Assembly: GCA_017428525.1 (NCBI GenBank)
Contig: JAFRQQ010000018.1
Coordinates: 1-64,000, forward strand
From: Clostridia bacterium
GTDB taxonomy: Bacteria > Bacillota > Clostridia > Oscillospirales > Acutalibacteraceae
Length of the DNA stretch: 64,000 nucleotides
Direction of reading: 5' to 3'
Both the position numbers and the translations under genes were made by a program. The notes under the pieces are model-generated. The model did no database searches and was not told the origin of the DNA. It saw nothing but the letters and a program-made list of their open reading frames with translations. Of the stretch, positions 54,315 to 63,521 are shown piece after piece (positions within the stretch are counted from its first letter, which is position 1; the number at the start of each line of letters is the position of its first letter).

Positions 54315-55562
54315 TTATCTGATCTGGCCGTTGCCGCGGATCAGGTATTTTTCGCTGACCATGTGGGCGATGCCCAGCGGTCCCCTGGCATGAAGCTTCT
54401 GGGTGGAGATGCCGATCTCCGCGCCGAAGCCGAATTCTCCGCCGTCCGTAAAGCGGGTGGAGGCGTTGACATACACCGCCGCAGCGTCCACGCCCTGCTG
54501 GAAGCGTTCGGCCGTCTGATAATTCTCGGTCACGATGGCCTCGCTGTGGCCCGTGCCGTATTTGCGGATATGCGCGATCGCTTCCTCGACGCTCTCCACG
54601 GTCTTGATGCTGATAATATAATCAAGGTATTCCTTGCCCCAGTCCGCTTCCTCGGCGGGCAGCGCGTCCTCAAGCAGGTCGCAGACCGCTTCATCGCCGC
54701 GCATCTCCACCTGATGGGCGCGCAGGCGCTCCGCGATCGCGGGCAGCGTGCGCTCGAGCGCCTCTTTATGAATGAGCAGGCTCTCGCAGGCGTTGCAGAC
54801 GGAAACGCGGGAGGCCTTGGCGTTTTCGACGATTGCCGCCGCCATGGCGGTATCCGCATCCTTGTCCACATAGACGTGGCAGTTGCCCACGCCTGTTTCG
54901 ATCACGGGCACGGTCGCGTTCTCGATCACGGAACGGATCAGCCCGGCGCCGCCGCGCGGGATCAGCAGATCGATGCAGTCGTTGAGCTTCATGAGCGCCG
55001 CGGTGTCCTCGCGGGTCGCATCCTCGAGCAGGATCAGACAATCCGCATCCAGACCGCAATCCGCCAGCGCGCTGCGCATGGTTTCGGCGATCGCCTTGTT
55101 GGACTGCTGCGCTTCCTTGCCGCCCTTGAGGATCACGGCGTTGCCGGCCTTCAGGCAGATCGCGGCCGCATCCGCGGTGACGTTCGGGCGGGATTCATAG
55201 ATGACGGCGATCACGCCGATGGGCACGGTCACCTTCTCGATCTTCAGCCCGTTCGGCCGCGTTTCACCCCAGAGCACCCGGCCGACCGGCGTGGGCGCAG
55301 CGGCCACCTCGAGGATGCCGTTGGCCATCGCGTCGATGCGCGCTTCGGTCAGGGTCAGACGCTCGATGAGCGATTCATTCAGCCCGTTTTCCTCCGCGGC
55401 GCGGATATCCTTGGCGTTCTCGTAAAGAATATAATCCGATTTTTTGCGGATGGCCGCCGCGCAGGCGCGCAGCACCTGATCCGTTTTTGCACTGCCTGCC
55501 GCTGCAAGCGAGGTCTGCGCCTGTCTGGCGCGCATGCCGATTTCATGAATCTCCTGCATCAT
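54315..55562 (-). CDS. proA: Gamma-glutamyl phosphate reductase
   Basis: A 415-residue aldehyde-dehydrogenase-fold enzyme. VIYESRPNVTADAAAICLKAGNAVILKGGKEA and SVCNACESLLIH (catalytic Cys in the VCNACE motif) and the C-terminal ASTRFTDGGEFGFGAEIGIS are all present. It reduces glutamyl-5-phosphate to the semialdehyde with NADPH, second step of proline synthesis. Directly abuts proB (stop TGA then ATG with no gap). proC is not in this window. Confidence 0.96.
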   Translation of the reverse strand: MMQEIHEIGMRARQAQTSLAAAGSAKTDQVLRACAAAIRKKSDYILYENAKDIRAAEENGLNESLIERLTLTEARIDAMANGILEVAAAPTPVGRVLWGETRPNGLKIEKVTVPIGVIAVIYESRPNVTADAAAICLKAGNAVILKGGKEAQQSNKAIAETMRSALADCGLDADCLILLEDATREDTAALMKLNDCIDLLIPRGGAGLIRSVIENATVPVIETGVGNCHVYVDKDADTAMAAAIVENAKASRVSVCNACESLLIHKEALERTLPAIAERLRAHQVEMRGDEAVCDLLEDALPAEEADWGKEYLDYIISIKTVESVEEAIAHIRKYGTGHSEAIVTENYQTAERFQQGVDAAAVYVNASTRFTDGGEFGFGAEIGISTQKLHARGPLGIAHMVSEKYLIRGNGQIR

Positions 55563-56351
55563 TCAACCCTTCTTTGCTTTAAATATCGTTCCGATCTGCC
55601 GCCCGGCGAGCAGCTTGTAGAGCTCCTCCGGATCGGCGCCGTTCATGACCGCCGTATCAATGCCGTCCTCGGTCGCCAGCTTCGCCGCGTGCAGCTTGGT
55701 GAGCATGCCGCCCGTGCCGCGCTGCGTGCCGCTGCCGCCCGCGAGGGCGAGCACGTCATCGTTGATTTCCGCCACGCTGTGCAGCAGCACGGCGGTTTCG
55801 TCCGTGCGCGGGTCTGCGCTGAACAGGCCGTCGATATCCGACAGGATCACAAGCAGATCCGCTTTCACCAGCCGCGCCACATGCGCGGAAAGACTGTCGT
55901 TGTCGCCGAAGACGATTTCCTCGACCGCCACGCTGTCATTCTCGTTGACGATCGGGATCGCGCCGAATTCAAAGAGCTTGAAAAACGTATTGTGCAGATT
56001 CTGCCGCCGCTCCGCATCCTCAAAGTCCGCGCGGGTCACCAGCAGCTGGCCGGTGACGTTGCCGTATTCGCCGAAAAATTTATCATAGAGAAACATCAGC
56101 TCGCACTGGCCGACCGTGGCAGCCGCCTGCCGGCCGGGCGTATCCTGCGGGCGCGCGGCAAGGCCGAGCTTGCCCACGCCGACGCCGATGGCGCCGGAGG
56201 ACACCAGCACGATTTCGATGCCGCTGTTTTTCAGATCACTGAGCACCTGCGCGAGCTTCGAGAGCCGCCGCAGATTGATTTTGCCGGTCTCATAGGTCAG
56301 CGTGGAGGTGCCGACCTTCACGACCAGACGCCGGATTTCTTTTGCTTGCAT
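55563..56351 (-). CDS. proB: Glutamate 5-kinase
   Basis: A 262-residue amino-acid kinase-family enzyme: VVKVGTSTLTYE start, VSSGAIGVGVGKLG, QAAATVGQCELM, VNENDSVAVEEIVFGDNDSLSAHVA and GTGGMLTKLHAA. It phosphorylates glutamate for proline synthesis. The C-terminal PUA domain of many ProB is absent, giving the short form. Start ATG 56351 with GAGG 9 nt upstream; an ATG 15 nt earlier has no site. Confidence 0.95.
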   Translation of the reverse strand: MQAKEIRRLVVKVGTSTLTYETGKINLRRLSKLAQVLSDLKNSGIEIVLVSSGAIGVGVGKLGLAARPQDTPGRQAAATVGQCELMFLYDKFFGEYGNVTGQLLVTRADFEDAERRQNLHNTFFKLFEFGAIPIVNENDSVAVEEIVFGDNDSLSAHVARLVKADLLVILSDIDGLFSADPRTDETAVLLHSVAEINDDVLALAGGSGTQRGTGGMLTKLHAAKLATEDGIDTAVMNGADPEELYKLLAGRQIGTIFKAKKG

Positions 56352-56371
56352 AGTTTCTATCCTCATTCTAT

Positions 56372-57658
56372 TTAGTCAGGCTGCGCCTGCAGCGCTTCAT
56401 CGAGCATCGCGCGGTAATCTGCCGCGCTGCGCACTCTGCCGACCGTGCACAGCGAAATGCGGTCAAAATCGAAAATGCGCCGCGCGACGCTGCAGACCGT
56501 TTCCTGCGTGATCGACGCGGAGATTTCCCGATCCTCCGCCCGCGGGAGCAGCCGGCCGTAATCCATCAGATTCTCCGCGTGGTACGCCACACGCGAGGAA
56601 ACGCTTTCCCCGCGCATTTCAAACCGGGTCAGGGCATGCGCGCGGACGATCGCGAATTCCTGCGCGGTGAGCGTCTGCGGCAGAAAGCGCAGCGCCGCAA
56701 CCGTTTCGGAGATGGCCTGCGGCTCCGCTTCGGCATTCAGGCCCATGCTGATCGTAAACAGCGAGCTGCCGGGGAACCCGTAGTTGCAGCTGTCCACCGA
56801 ATAAACCAGACCCAGCGCGTCCCGCAGTCGCTGAAACAGCCGCGACGAGGCCGTGCCCGTGAGCAGCAGCGAAAGAAAGCCCGCCGCATGGTAGCGTTCC
56901 AGATCGTCGAAGGGTTCCCCCTCGAAGCCGAGCACCAGCTGATTCTGGGTAAAGTCCTTTTCTTTTGTCATGAGAAACGGGGTGTAGACGGCGCGCGGGC
57001 GATTCTGCGGCAATGTGCCGCAGGGTCTGTCGCCGAAAAAGGTTTCGCAAATCGTCGTGACGGCGTCGCGGTCAAAGCTGCCGCTGAACGCGACGATCAT
57101 GCGCTCCGGCGTGTAGTAGCTGAGCATGTGCGTCAGCAGCGCCTCACGCGTCATTGCCTCGATGGTTTCGCGCGTGCCGAGCACGTTCGCACCGAAGGTG
57201 CTCCCGCGCCAGGCGTTTTCAAAAAACAGATCCGAGCAGAGATCCTCGGGGCTGTCCTCATACATCGCGAATTCTTCCAGCACCACGCGCTTCTCCGCTT
57301 CCAGATCGTCGGGATCAAAGCGCGGCGCGGTGAGCATATCGCAGAGGATCTCCAGCGCCTTGGGCACATGCTCGCGCAGCGTATGCGCATAAAAACAGGT
57401 GTGATCCCGCGCGGTATAGGCGTTCAGCGTGCCGCCGATCTCATCGGTCTGGCGGGCGATCTCCAGCGACGAGCGCGTCTTTGTGCCGCGAAAGACCATG
57501 TGCTCGATCATGTGGGAAATGCCGAGCCGGTCAAACGATTCATAGCCGACGCCGCTTTTGACCCAGATCCCGAACGCACAGGTGCGCAACCGATCGATCG
57601 GATCGAAGATCAGCCGCAGCCCGTTCGGCAGCATAACGACTTCCGTATTCTCTTTCAT
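56372..57658 (-). CDS. M16 family zinc metallopeptidase
   Basis: A 428-residue pitrilysin/processing-peptidase-like protein. The inverted zinc motif HMIEH is at residues 49-53, with the distal Glu in ALEILCDMLTAPRFDPDDLEAEKRVVLEE near 120. The C-terminal M16 domain follows (EGEPFDDLERYHAAGFLSLLLTGTASSRLFQRLRD, GLVYSVDS). It resembles YmxG-like peptidases encoded near dapG/dapA in Bacillus. The natural substrate is unknown. Start ATG 57658 after AAGGA. Second gene of the operon headed by the FHA protein. Confidence 0.9.
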   Translation of the reverse strand: MKENTEVVMLPNGLRLIFDPIDRLRTCAFGIWVKSGVGYESFDRLGISHMIEHMVFRGTKTRSSLEIARQTDEIGGTLNAYTARDHTCFYAHTLREHVPKALEILCDMLTAPRFDPDDLEAEKRVVLEEFAMYEDSPEDLCSDLFFENAWRGSTFGANVLGTRETIEAMTREALLTHMLSYYTPERMIVAFSGSFDRDAVTTICETFFGDRPCGTLPQNRPRAVYTPFLMTKEKDFTQNQLVLGFEGEPFDDLERYHAAGFLSLLLTGTASSRLFQRLRDALGLVYSVDSCNYGFPGSSLFTISMGLNAEAEPQAISETVAALRFLPQTLTAQEFAIVRAHALTRFEMRGESVSSRVAYHAENLMDYGRLLPRAEDREISASITQETVCSVARRIFDFDRISLCTVGRVRSAADYRAMLDEALQAQPD

Positions 57659-57681
57659 GCCGCGATCCTTTCCGTCCCGGT

Positions 57682-58086
57682 TCACCGGTTGTTGAACTGC
57701 AGCGTCACGTCGCCGACAGCGATCTGATCGCCGGTCTGCAGATAGGCGCGCTTCTCCACCGGCACCTCATTGACGCTGACGGGATTCTCCTTGCCGACGG
57801 CGGAGATGAACCAGCCGTTTTTGCTGCAGACGACCACCGCGTGCAGGCGGGAAACCGACGCGTGATCCAGCACCAGATCACAGCTTTTGTGGCTGCCGAT
57901 CGCCGTTTCACGCGTTGTGAGCGGGAAGACTTCGCCGTCTTCGGTGCTGACCAGCTCCGCCCGGCCGAGCGAGGGCGGCTGGCGGCGCAGCAGGGCCGTG
58001 AAGCAAAGAATCAGCACCGCCCCTGCCAGAATCGGCAGCGCGTAATGCGCGATATCCAGAACGAACTGCAGCAGCGCAGAATCCAT
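57682..58086 (-). CDS. FHA-domain protein with N-terminal membrane helix
   Basis: A 134-residue protein. A hydrophobic helix (about 12-35) precedes a cytoplasmic FHA domain with the G-S-H-K-S, S-R-L-H and GWFISAVGKENPVSVNEV blocks, the residues that contact phosphothreonine. Similar membrane FHA proteins occur in division or cell-wall clusters. The kinase that would supply its ligand (for example PrkC) is not in this window. Start ATG 58086 follows GGGAGG. First gene of the operon. Confidence 0.85.
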   Translation of the reverse strand: MDSALLQFVLDIAHYALPILAGAVLILCFTALLRRQPPSLGRAELVSTEDGEVFPLTTRETAIGSHKSCDLVLDHASVSRLHAVVVCSKNGWFISAVGKENPVSVNEVPVEKRAYLQTGDQIAVGDVTLQFNNR

Positions 58087-58124
58087 GCGTTCACCTCCCG
58101 GCGGCATATAATTATACAGTATAT

Positions 58125-58153
58125 ACTATAATATAAACCGGCCGAAAAGTCAA
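58125..58153 (-). promoter_or_regulatory. Promoter of the FHA-to-mutS2 operon
   Basis: Minus-strand TTGACT (complement of 58148-58153), 17 nt, TATAGT (complement of 58125-58130), 40 nt upstream of the FHA gene. Confidence 0.65.
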
Positions 58154-58220
58154 GCGGATCGCGCAGGAATTCGCGCCGGGCGCAGACGTTTACAATTCGG
58201 TAACAAATGAATGAACCGCC

Positions 58221-58248
58221 TTGACAGACTCTGCAAATATGGTAAAAT
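58221..58248 (+). promoter_or_regulatory. Promoter of the secreted-protein gene
   Basis: TTGACA (58221-58226), 16-nt spacer, TAAAAT (58243-58248), followed 30 nt later by a GGGAGG ribosome site. Confidence 0.7.
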
Positions 58249-58291
58249 ATTCCTGTCTGACAAGACAAAAGAAAAACGGGAGGAACCAACC

Positions 58292-59509
58292 ATGAAAACC
58301 AAAGCAAAAACCCTGCTCGCCCTGCTGCTTGCGCTGACGATGCTCGTCGCCGCAGCGCCGCTGACCGTCTTCGCCGCCGACGCCGGCGACACCATCGCCT
58401 GGGATTTTGACGGTGAGCCAGACACCTACACCGTACTCGGCGAAGCCGTCCTCGGTACGCAGACCGTGGACAAATCCTACAGCGGCTATCTTTTCACCGC
58501 GCCGGAAGCCGGCCTCTATGCGCTCACCGTGACGCAGAACGGGTCGACGGACGTGGACGACATGATGTGGTACGGCGTCACAAACGACCTGGCGGACGGC
58601 AAGGCGTCCGCGGTCAAATCCTACGACGTCCTTTGCGCCACCCCCGACGCTGAGGAATGGGAGCAATTCTACAGCTTCGCGGCCGGCGAAACGCAGCTGA
58701 TCGGCTTTGACAACCTGCCGGACGGCAAGCCGCTGGAGGTCACGCTCAGCTTCGTCGACGCGGTCACGTCCCTCGTGCCCTATGAGCCGGAGAATACCTA
58801 CGTCATCGACGCGACCATCTGGCAGTCGGAGGATTCGGCGCCTTACGTCGACATCGACCTGCCCTTCACCGTCACGCTTGCGTCGGGCAGAACCTGCTAT
58901 ACCTATCCGGTCGTGACCGGAACGCTGCAGCCCGGCGACGTGACACTGCAGGCGACATTCGGCGGATTCACCGCGGACTTTACGCTCCACTGCGTCGCGG
59001 TCAGCGATGTGATCAGCGCCGTCGCATTTCCGGAGGACTATGACCCGACCGTGGCGGAGTATTACAACGGCGACGCCTATCTGAAAAACGATTTCCCGAC
59101 CGAACTGGTCGTCAGCTTCCCCGACGGCAGCAAGAAGAACTGCGACGTGGAGATCGGCGAGTGGTTCTTCGGCTATTTCTACTATGCGGACGTGGTCACG
59201 CCGGACGGCATTGCTCTCACGATCTATATCGACGCCTATTATGACGACGACATCGGCGAGTATCTGCTCGAGGCCTATGTCGGCGACACGACGCTCGCAA
59301 AAGTGACCTGCCCCGTGGAGGTTGCCGACCGCAGCGAGAACGTGAAGTATTTCTTCTCCTGCCTTTCCTATGCCTTCACGCAAACCATGTCCGACCTGCC
59401 TTACAATATTCTCTACGGCTACGGCATCTCCGGCATCTTTGAGGATCTCGGCTACATGTTCAGCTATATGCGCGAAGAATGCGCGCAGATCCTGGCCTAT
59501 CTCTTCTGA
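58292..59509 (+). CDS. Secreted protein of unknown function
   Basis: A 405-residue exported protein. The signal peptide (about 1-29, cleavage after Val-Phe-Ala-Ala) is typical for Gram-positives. The mature protein is strongly acidic and beta-rich, with two or three Ig/bacterial-sandwich-like modules (about 30-330; repeated strand-turn segments such as GSTDVDDMMWYGV, VTLQATFGGFTADFTLHC and LTIYIDAYYDDD). It ends in a hydrophobic/aromatic helix region (about 350-405) that could touch the membrane. No anchor motif. I do not recognise the family. Its gene is monocistronic between two divergent or convergent operons. Confidence 0.75.
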   Translation: MKTKAKTLLALLLALTMLVAAAPLTVFAADAGDTIAWDFDGEPDTYTVLGEAVLGTQTVDKSYSGYLFTAPEAGLYALTVTQNGSTDVDDMMWYGVTNDLADGKASAVKSYDVLCATPDAEEWEQFYSFAAGETQLIGFDNLPDGKPLEVTLSFVDAVTSLVPYEPENTYVIDATIWQSEDSAPYVDIDLPFTVTLASGRTCYTYPVVTGTLQPGDVTLQATFGGFTADFTLHCVAVSDVISAVAFPEDYDPTVAEYYNGDAYLKNDFPTELVVSFPDGSKKNCDVEIGEWFFGYFYYADVVTPDGIALTIYIDAYYDDDIGEYLLEAYVGDTTLAKVTCPVEVADRSENVKYFFSCLSYAFTQTMSDLPYNILYGYGISGIFEDLGYMFSYMREECAQILAYLF

Positions 59510-59523
59510 ATCCGGGCAACGGC

Positions 59524-59562
59524 AATCGCCTTCCCTGCCGAATGACGGGGAAGGCGATTTTT
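59524..59562 (+). terminator. Terminator of the secreted-protein gene
   Basis: AATCGCCTTCCC (59524-59535) pairs exactly with GGGAAGGCGATT (59548-59559), followed by TTTTT. Confidence 0.85.
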
Positions 59563-59573
59563 CTGCGCAAAAT

Positions 59574-59604
59574 ACAGCCGGCGACTGTGATAGCCGCCGG
59601 CTGT
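59574..59604 (-). terminator. Terminator of ftsZ
   Basis: The perfect 10-bp stem ACAGCCGGCG/CGCCGGCTGT lies just below the ftsZ stop. The U-tract on the minus strand is short (TTTT after a few bases), so strength is moderate. Confidence 0.6.
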
Positions 59605-59617
59605 GTCTGTTTTTCAA

Positions 59618-60925
59618 TTACTGATTGTCGTTGTTCTTGATGATGTCGTTGATCAGTACATAGAACTGATCGTCGTCATAGGAGCTGTCGGCCGCCTTGG
59701 GGGTCGCGGGCGCTGCCGGCGCAGACGGTGCGCTGGGCATCGCGGGCGCGCCGAAGGTCGGGATCGACGGACCGCCGGAGGGCATCTTCGGGGCGGGCTT
59801 GGCTGCGGGCGCGGGCTCTGCTGCCGGCGCCGGCGCTGCGGCCGGTGCGGGGGCAGCGGCCGGCTTTGCTGCCGGTGCGGGTGCAGGCGCTGCCGCAGGG
59901 GCCGCCTTCTGCGCTGCCGCATAGAACGGATTCGCGCTGGGCGTGACGGACTTCGCCGTTTCCTTCGCGCCGGATTCGAAACCGGTAGCGACCACGGTGA
60001 CGACCATCTCATCATCGAGCTCGGGATCGAACGCGATACCCCAGGTGATGTTGGCGTCTTCGTGCGCCTTCGCGGTGATGATCTCGGCTGCGCTCTCGAC
60101 CTCTTCCAGATCGACGTTCTCAGAGGCGGTGATGCTGATGATCACGCCCTTCGCGCCGGAGATGGAGGTCTCAAGCAATGGGCTGGACACTGCCATATTC
60201 GCAGCGACCTCTGCCTTATCCTTGCCCTTGGCGCGGCCGACGCCCATGTGGGCATAGCCGGCGTCCTTCATCACGCTGGTCACATCCGCGAAGTCCAGGT
60301 TGATGAAGCCGGGGATCTTGATCAGTTCGGAAATGCTCTTGACGCCCTGCAGCAGCACCTCGTCGGCCTGCGCGAACGCCTCGGCAATGGTCTTTCTCTT
60401 TTCGTCCATCGCGCGCAGACGGTCATTCGGGATGACGATCAGGCTGTCCACCTGCTCGGCGAGCTTGGTGATGCCTTCCTGCGCCTGGATCATGCGGCGC
60501 TTGCCCTCAAACTTGAAGGGCTTGGTCACAACGCCGATGGTCAGGCAGCCCTGATCCTTCGCCGTGGCCGCAATCAGCGGTGCAGCGCCGGTGCCGGTGC
60601 CGCCGCCCATGCCGGTGGTGATGAACACCATATCCGCGCCCTTGAGCGCATCGGCGATCGCGTCCTTGCTCTCCTCAGCCGCTTTCAGGCCGATCTCGGG
60701 CTTGCCGCCGGCGCCCTGGCCGTGCGTGGACTTTTCGCCGATCTGAATCTTATTGGTCGCCTTGGAATGCACAAGCGCCTGCTTATCGGTATTCACCGCG
60801 ATAAACTCCGCGCCGAGCACGCCGTTTTCGATCATGCGGTTGACCGCGTTGCCGCCGCCGCCGCCCACGCCAATGACTTTGATCTGCACTGCGCTTTCAA
60901 ATTCATTGTCTATTTGAAATGCCAT
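59618..60925 (-). CDS. ftsZ: Cell division protein FtsZ
   Basis: This 435-residue tubulin-like GTPase builds the Z-ring. [17 protein letters not shown] opens the protein, GMGGGTGTG (about 105-113) is the GTP-binding signature, and DFADVTSVM with the T7-loop Asp completes the GTPase site. The linker (about 325-405) is almost pure Ala/Pro with Lys/Glu. The C-terminus reads [17 protein letters not shown]..., lacking the usual DIPxFLRR-like peptide that binds FtsA, SepF or ZipA (see findings). Monocistronic with its own promoter. Confidence 0.96.
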   Translation of the reverse strand: MAFQIDNEFESAVQIKVIGVGGGGGNAVNRMIENGVLGAEFIAVNTDKQALVHSKATNKIQIGEKSTHGQGAGGKPEIGLKAAEESKDAIADALKGADMVFITTGMGGGTGTGAAPLIAATAKDQGCLTIGVVTKPFKFEGKRRMIQAQEGITKLAEQVDSLIVIPNDRLRAMDEKRKTIAEAFAQADEVLLQGVKSISELIKIPGFINLDFADVTSVMKDAGYAHMGVGRAKGKDKAEVAANMAVSSPLLETSISGAKGVIISITASENVDLEEVESAAEIITAKAHEDANITWGIAFDPELDDEMVVTVVATGFESGAKETAKSVTPSANPFYAAAQKAAPAAAPAPAPAAKPAAAPAPAAAPAPAAEPAPAAKPAPKMPSGGPSIPTFGAPAMPSAPSAPAAPATPKAADSSYDDDQFYVLINDIIKNNDNQ

Positions 60926-60984
60926 TGAGAAAAACCCCCTGTAAATAGTATTATTGTTCTAGGATTCGTCAGTACAACAGGATT

Positions 60985-61013
60985 ATCTTACCACGCTTTC
61001 CGCTAAAAAACAA
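60985..61013 (-). promoter_or_regulatory. Promoter of ftsZ
   Basis: Minus-strand TTGTTT (complement of 61008-61013), 17 nt, TAAGAT (complement of 60985-60990), 60 nt upstream. Both hexamers are off consensus. Confidence 0.45.
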
Positions 61014-61065
61014 GCGCATTTTAAAAAATTCTTTGGAAATCGAAATTTTTTAACAATTTCGCCAT

Positions 61066-61314
61066 TCATGCTTCATTTCCGCCCGCTGTTTTTATACGGT
61101 TCAACAAGGCACAGATGGACCGCACGCTGGCAAAGCAGCTGCGCTCCACGCGGGTCGGGTGAATCTGCCAGCCCGCATCCTCCAGCGCCGCGAGCAGCTC
61201 GATGAGCGCGAGCGAATCCAGCAGACCGCTCTCAAGCAGCTCCTCGTCTGGCGCCGGCGGCGCTTCCAGCCCGCAGGCGTCGCAAAGCAGCAGCGCGACC
61301 TCACGCTCCGTCAT
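61066..61314 (-). CDS. dltC: D-alanyl carrier protein, DltC-like
   Basis: An 82-residue carrier. The phosphopantetheine serine is in ESGLLDSLALIELL (Ser34), the DSL/DSF motif with a following hydrophobic helix. The downstream stretch WQIHPTRVERSCFASVRSICALL corresponds to the DltC end pattern. With the adjacent ligase it would carry activated D-alanine for wall or lipoteichoic acid. DltB and DltD, which transfer the D-alanine outside, are not in the window. Called by motif and neighbour; a different amino acid or acyl carrier role remains possible. Confidence 0.72.
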   Translation of the reverse strand: MTEREVALLLCDACGLEAPPAPDEELLESGLLDSLALIELLAALEDAGWQIHPTRVERSCFASVRSICALLNRIKTAGGNEA

Positions 61315-61326
61315 ACCGTTTCCTCC

Positions 61327-62655
61327 TTACAGCCGTAATTTGCAGTTCTCGCTGACCGACGGCGATGCCTGCACCCGCAGCTCCGCCGGGATCATATAGG
61401 CCGGCAGACGTTCCGCCAGCGCCGCGCGGATCTCCGCCGCCGTGCGCGTTTCGGAGAGCACCGCCGCCCGCAGACGCAGCACCGTTTCGCCGCGCCGCAC
61501 CGTTGTGACCGTGCAGGCTTCCACACCGGGGATCGCTTCGATTGCCAGGCGCACCTCCGCCGGTTCGATCCGGAATCCGCCGAGCTTGACGTAGCCGCTC
61601 AACCGGCCCGTACAGAACAGCCGGCCGTCCCGGATCTCTCCCCCGTCGCCCGTGCGGCAGACGGTCACAGGCGCGGGATCGCCGAGATAGCCGCCGAAGA
61701 CGCTCGCGCCGGCAAGGACGATCTCGCCGTTTTCGATCCGGATCTCACAGGAGGCCTGCGCCGGGTCGCCGCAGGGCAGACGCGGCCACGCCGTCATCTC
61801 CGGCGTGATCTCGGACGCGCAGACCGCGCAGGTCGCTTCCGTCGGCCCGTAGGCATTCAGGATCCGCAGGCCGGGGAAGCGCGCAAAGAGCTTGGCCGCC
61901 ACCGCAGGCGTCAGCGGTTCGCCGCAGAAAAAGATGCACCGCAGCCGCGGCAATTGCGCGGCCGAAAACTCCGGCATCAGCAGACAGTGCCGCGCGAAGG
62001 AGGGCGTCATCACCGCCGCATCCGGATTTGCCTGCACCAGCGCGGGCAGCAGCGCCGCATGGCCCGAAAGCTCCTGCGCGGTCAGCGGCCGGAACGCGGT
62101 GCCGGTGCAAAGCGCAAAATAGACGTCCGCGTCGCTCAGATCAAAGGACAGGCGCGCGTGATTCAGGATTGTGCCGCCCGCACAGGCCGTCAGCGCATCC
62201 TGCCGCAGCAGCATCCGCTGCACGAAGGCCTTCAGATTGCCCCGCGTGATCGGCACGCCCTTCGGCACGCCGGTGCTGCCGGACGTAAACAGAATATAAG
62301 CAAGATCGGCGTTCGTTCCGGCAAAGGCCGTCAGCGGCGTCCGGGCGGGCGTCGTCGTGCCGTCGATCACATCCGCCGCACCGGACTGCGCGCGGATCGC
62401 CGCCAGCCGGGCCGGCGGCAGGCTGCGGTCGCAGGGCACATACGGCCGCCCCGCCATCAGGCAGGCCAGGATGCCCGCCAGCATATGCGGCTCCTTGTCG
62501 CCGATCAGCAGCACGGGCGCGCGGCTGCCTGCAAGGTCTGCGGCATACCGCGCCGCAAGCTGCCATAGCTGCGCAAAGGTCAGTGTTGTTTCCGCCGCGC
62601 GGTAGGCGGGTCGTTCCGCGTTCTGCGCAAAGGAACGCGCCAGCAGCTCAATCAC
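61327..62655 (-). CDS. dltA: AMP-forming ligase, DltA-like
   Basis: A 442-residue ANL-family enzyme that adenylates an amino acid and loads a carrier. FTSGSTGVPKGVPIT is the P-loop (A3), LSFDLSDADVYFAL the A4 region as in DltA, NAYGPTEATCAV is A5 and YVKLGGFRIEPAEV is A8. The A10 Lys survives in SENCKLRL, but the protein stops right after it, making it about 60 residues shorter than usual DltA, mostly through short loops. GTG start at 62655 with AAGGAG. Overlaps VanW by 8 bp; dltC follows 12 nt later. Confidence 0.78.
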   Translation of the reverse strand: MIELLARSFAQNAERPAYRAAETTLTFAQLWQLAARYAADLAGSRAPVLLIGDKEPHMLAGILACLMAGRPYVPCDRSLPPARLAAIRAQSGAADVIDGTTTPARTPLTAFAGTNADLAYILFTSGSTGVPKGVPITRGNLKAFVQRMLLRQDALTACAGGTILNHARLSFDLSDADVYFALCTGTAFRPLTAQELSGHAALLPALVQANPDAAVMTPSFARHCLLMPEFSAAQLPRLRCIFFCGEPLTPAVAAKLFARFPGLRILNAYGPTEATCAVCASEITPEMTAWPRLPCGDPAQASCEIRIENGEIVLAGASVFGGYLGDPAPVTVCRTGDGGEIRDGRLFCTGRLSGYVKLGGFRIEPAEVRLAIEAIPGVEACTVTTVRRGETVLRLRAAVLSETRTAAEIRAALAERLPAYMIPAELRVQASPSVSENCKLRL

Positions 62656-63472
62656 GGAGCTGCTCCTTCGGAATCAGCGCAGGGTCATAGAGCACCTTGG
62701 AGTGGTTGACCAGCACCAGCTCTTTGGCAATTTCCGCGCCGGAGGCGTCCGACACCAGGCGGTACACCTTGCTGTTGCGGTAATAGTCGTCGCCTTCGCG
62801 GGAGAAATAATGATCCTCCTCGGTCATGCGGTAGCGCAGGCCGAAGGAGCGCAGGCTGCGCAGCTCGCCGCAGAGATAGCCGTCCTCGATCCAGATCAGC
62901 AGCTGCACGGGCTGATCGGTCGTGTTTTTGAAGCGATAATCCAGCCGATTGTAAAAGACGGAGGTGCCGGTGCCGAAGGGCACGCGCCGCCGCTCATCCG
63001 GAAACATCGCATCGGTGTGATGATGCAGCTCCGTGACGGTCAGCGGGCTGTGCAGCACGAGCCAGTGCACCATATTCGCCATCTGACACAGGCCGCCGCC
63101 GATCGCGCTGCCCAGCCCCTTGCGGGTGCTGAGCGTCAGGCCCGGCAGATAGCCGTCCTTCTCCGACGGATGGCCAACCGCGCGCCAGAATGAAAAGGTC
63201 TCGCCCGGCGCGATCACCAGCCCGTGGAGGCCGCGCGCGGCAAGAGCCAGATTCGTCGCTTTATTCTTCTGCAGCTGCGGGTCCACACCGGCCAGCTGCC
63301 GTTCGATCAGAGAAACATGGCTTTTTACAATATTCGGCAGGGGCGCGGTCTGCACCCTGCGCGCATAGCGCTCCCCGCGGAACAGATCCGACATATTTTT
63401 CAGCACAATGCCCTTCTGCACAGAAATGCGATAGGTCAGCGGACTGATCTCGCAAAACAGCTTCCTCGGCAA
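62648..63472 (-). CDS. VanW family protein
   Basis: A 274-residue VanW protein. The conserved blocks are present: WRAVGHPSEKDGYLPGLTLS, the GGGLCQMANMVHWLVLHSPL stretch with its Cys, and ELHHHTDAMFPDERRRVPFGTGTSVFYNRLDYRF. VanW is found in some vancomycin-resistance clusters, but its biochemical role is unknown; this member lacks a signal peptide. TTG start at 63472 with AAGGAGAGG upstream. It shares an operon with the DltA- and DltC-like genes. Confidence 0.88.
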   Translation of the reverse strand: MPRKLFCEISPLTYRISVQKGIVLKNMSDLFRGERYARRVQTAPLPNIVKSHVSLIERQLAGVDPQLQKNKATNLALAARGLHGLVIAPGETFSFWRAVGHPSEKDGYLPGLTLSTRKGLGSAIGGGLCQMANMVHWLVLHSPLTVTELHHHTDAMFPDERRRVPFGTGTSVFYNRLDYRFKNTTDQPVQLLIWIEDGYLCGELRSLRSFGLRYRMTEEDHYFSREGDDYYRNSKVYRLVSDASGAEIAKELVLVNHSKVLYDPALIPKEQLRD

Positions 63473-63521
63473 GGTATCCTCTCCTTCAATTCATCCGCAC
63501 AATTGCCGTCCCCGGCAGAAA

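Noticed and set aside
53157..56375. A very long plus-strand ORF (over 1,000 codons) opposite proA, proB and neighbours
   Set aside because: It is a GC-bias shadow. The encoded protein is His/Arg/Asp-rich without domains, while the minus strand holds clear proA/proB with ribosome sites. The same reasoning removes long plus-strand frames opposite relA (25127-27475), hemZ (21472-23943), the transporter (37525-40065) and others.
59760..59930. A DNA tandem repeat as a mobile or minisatellite element
   Set aside because: It is the coding sequence of the Ala/Pro linker of FtsZ; low complexity here is a normal feature of FtsZ linkers.
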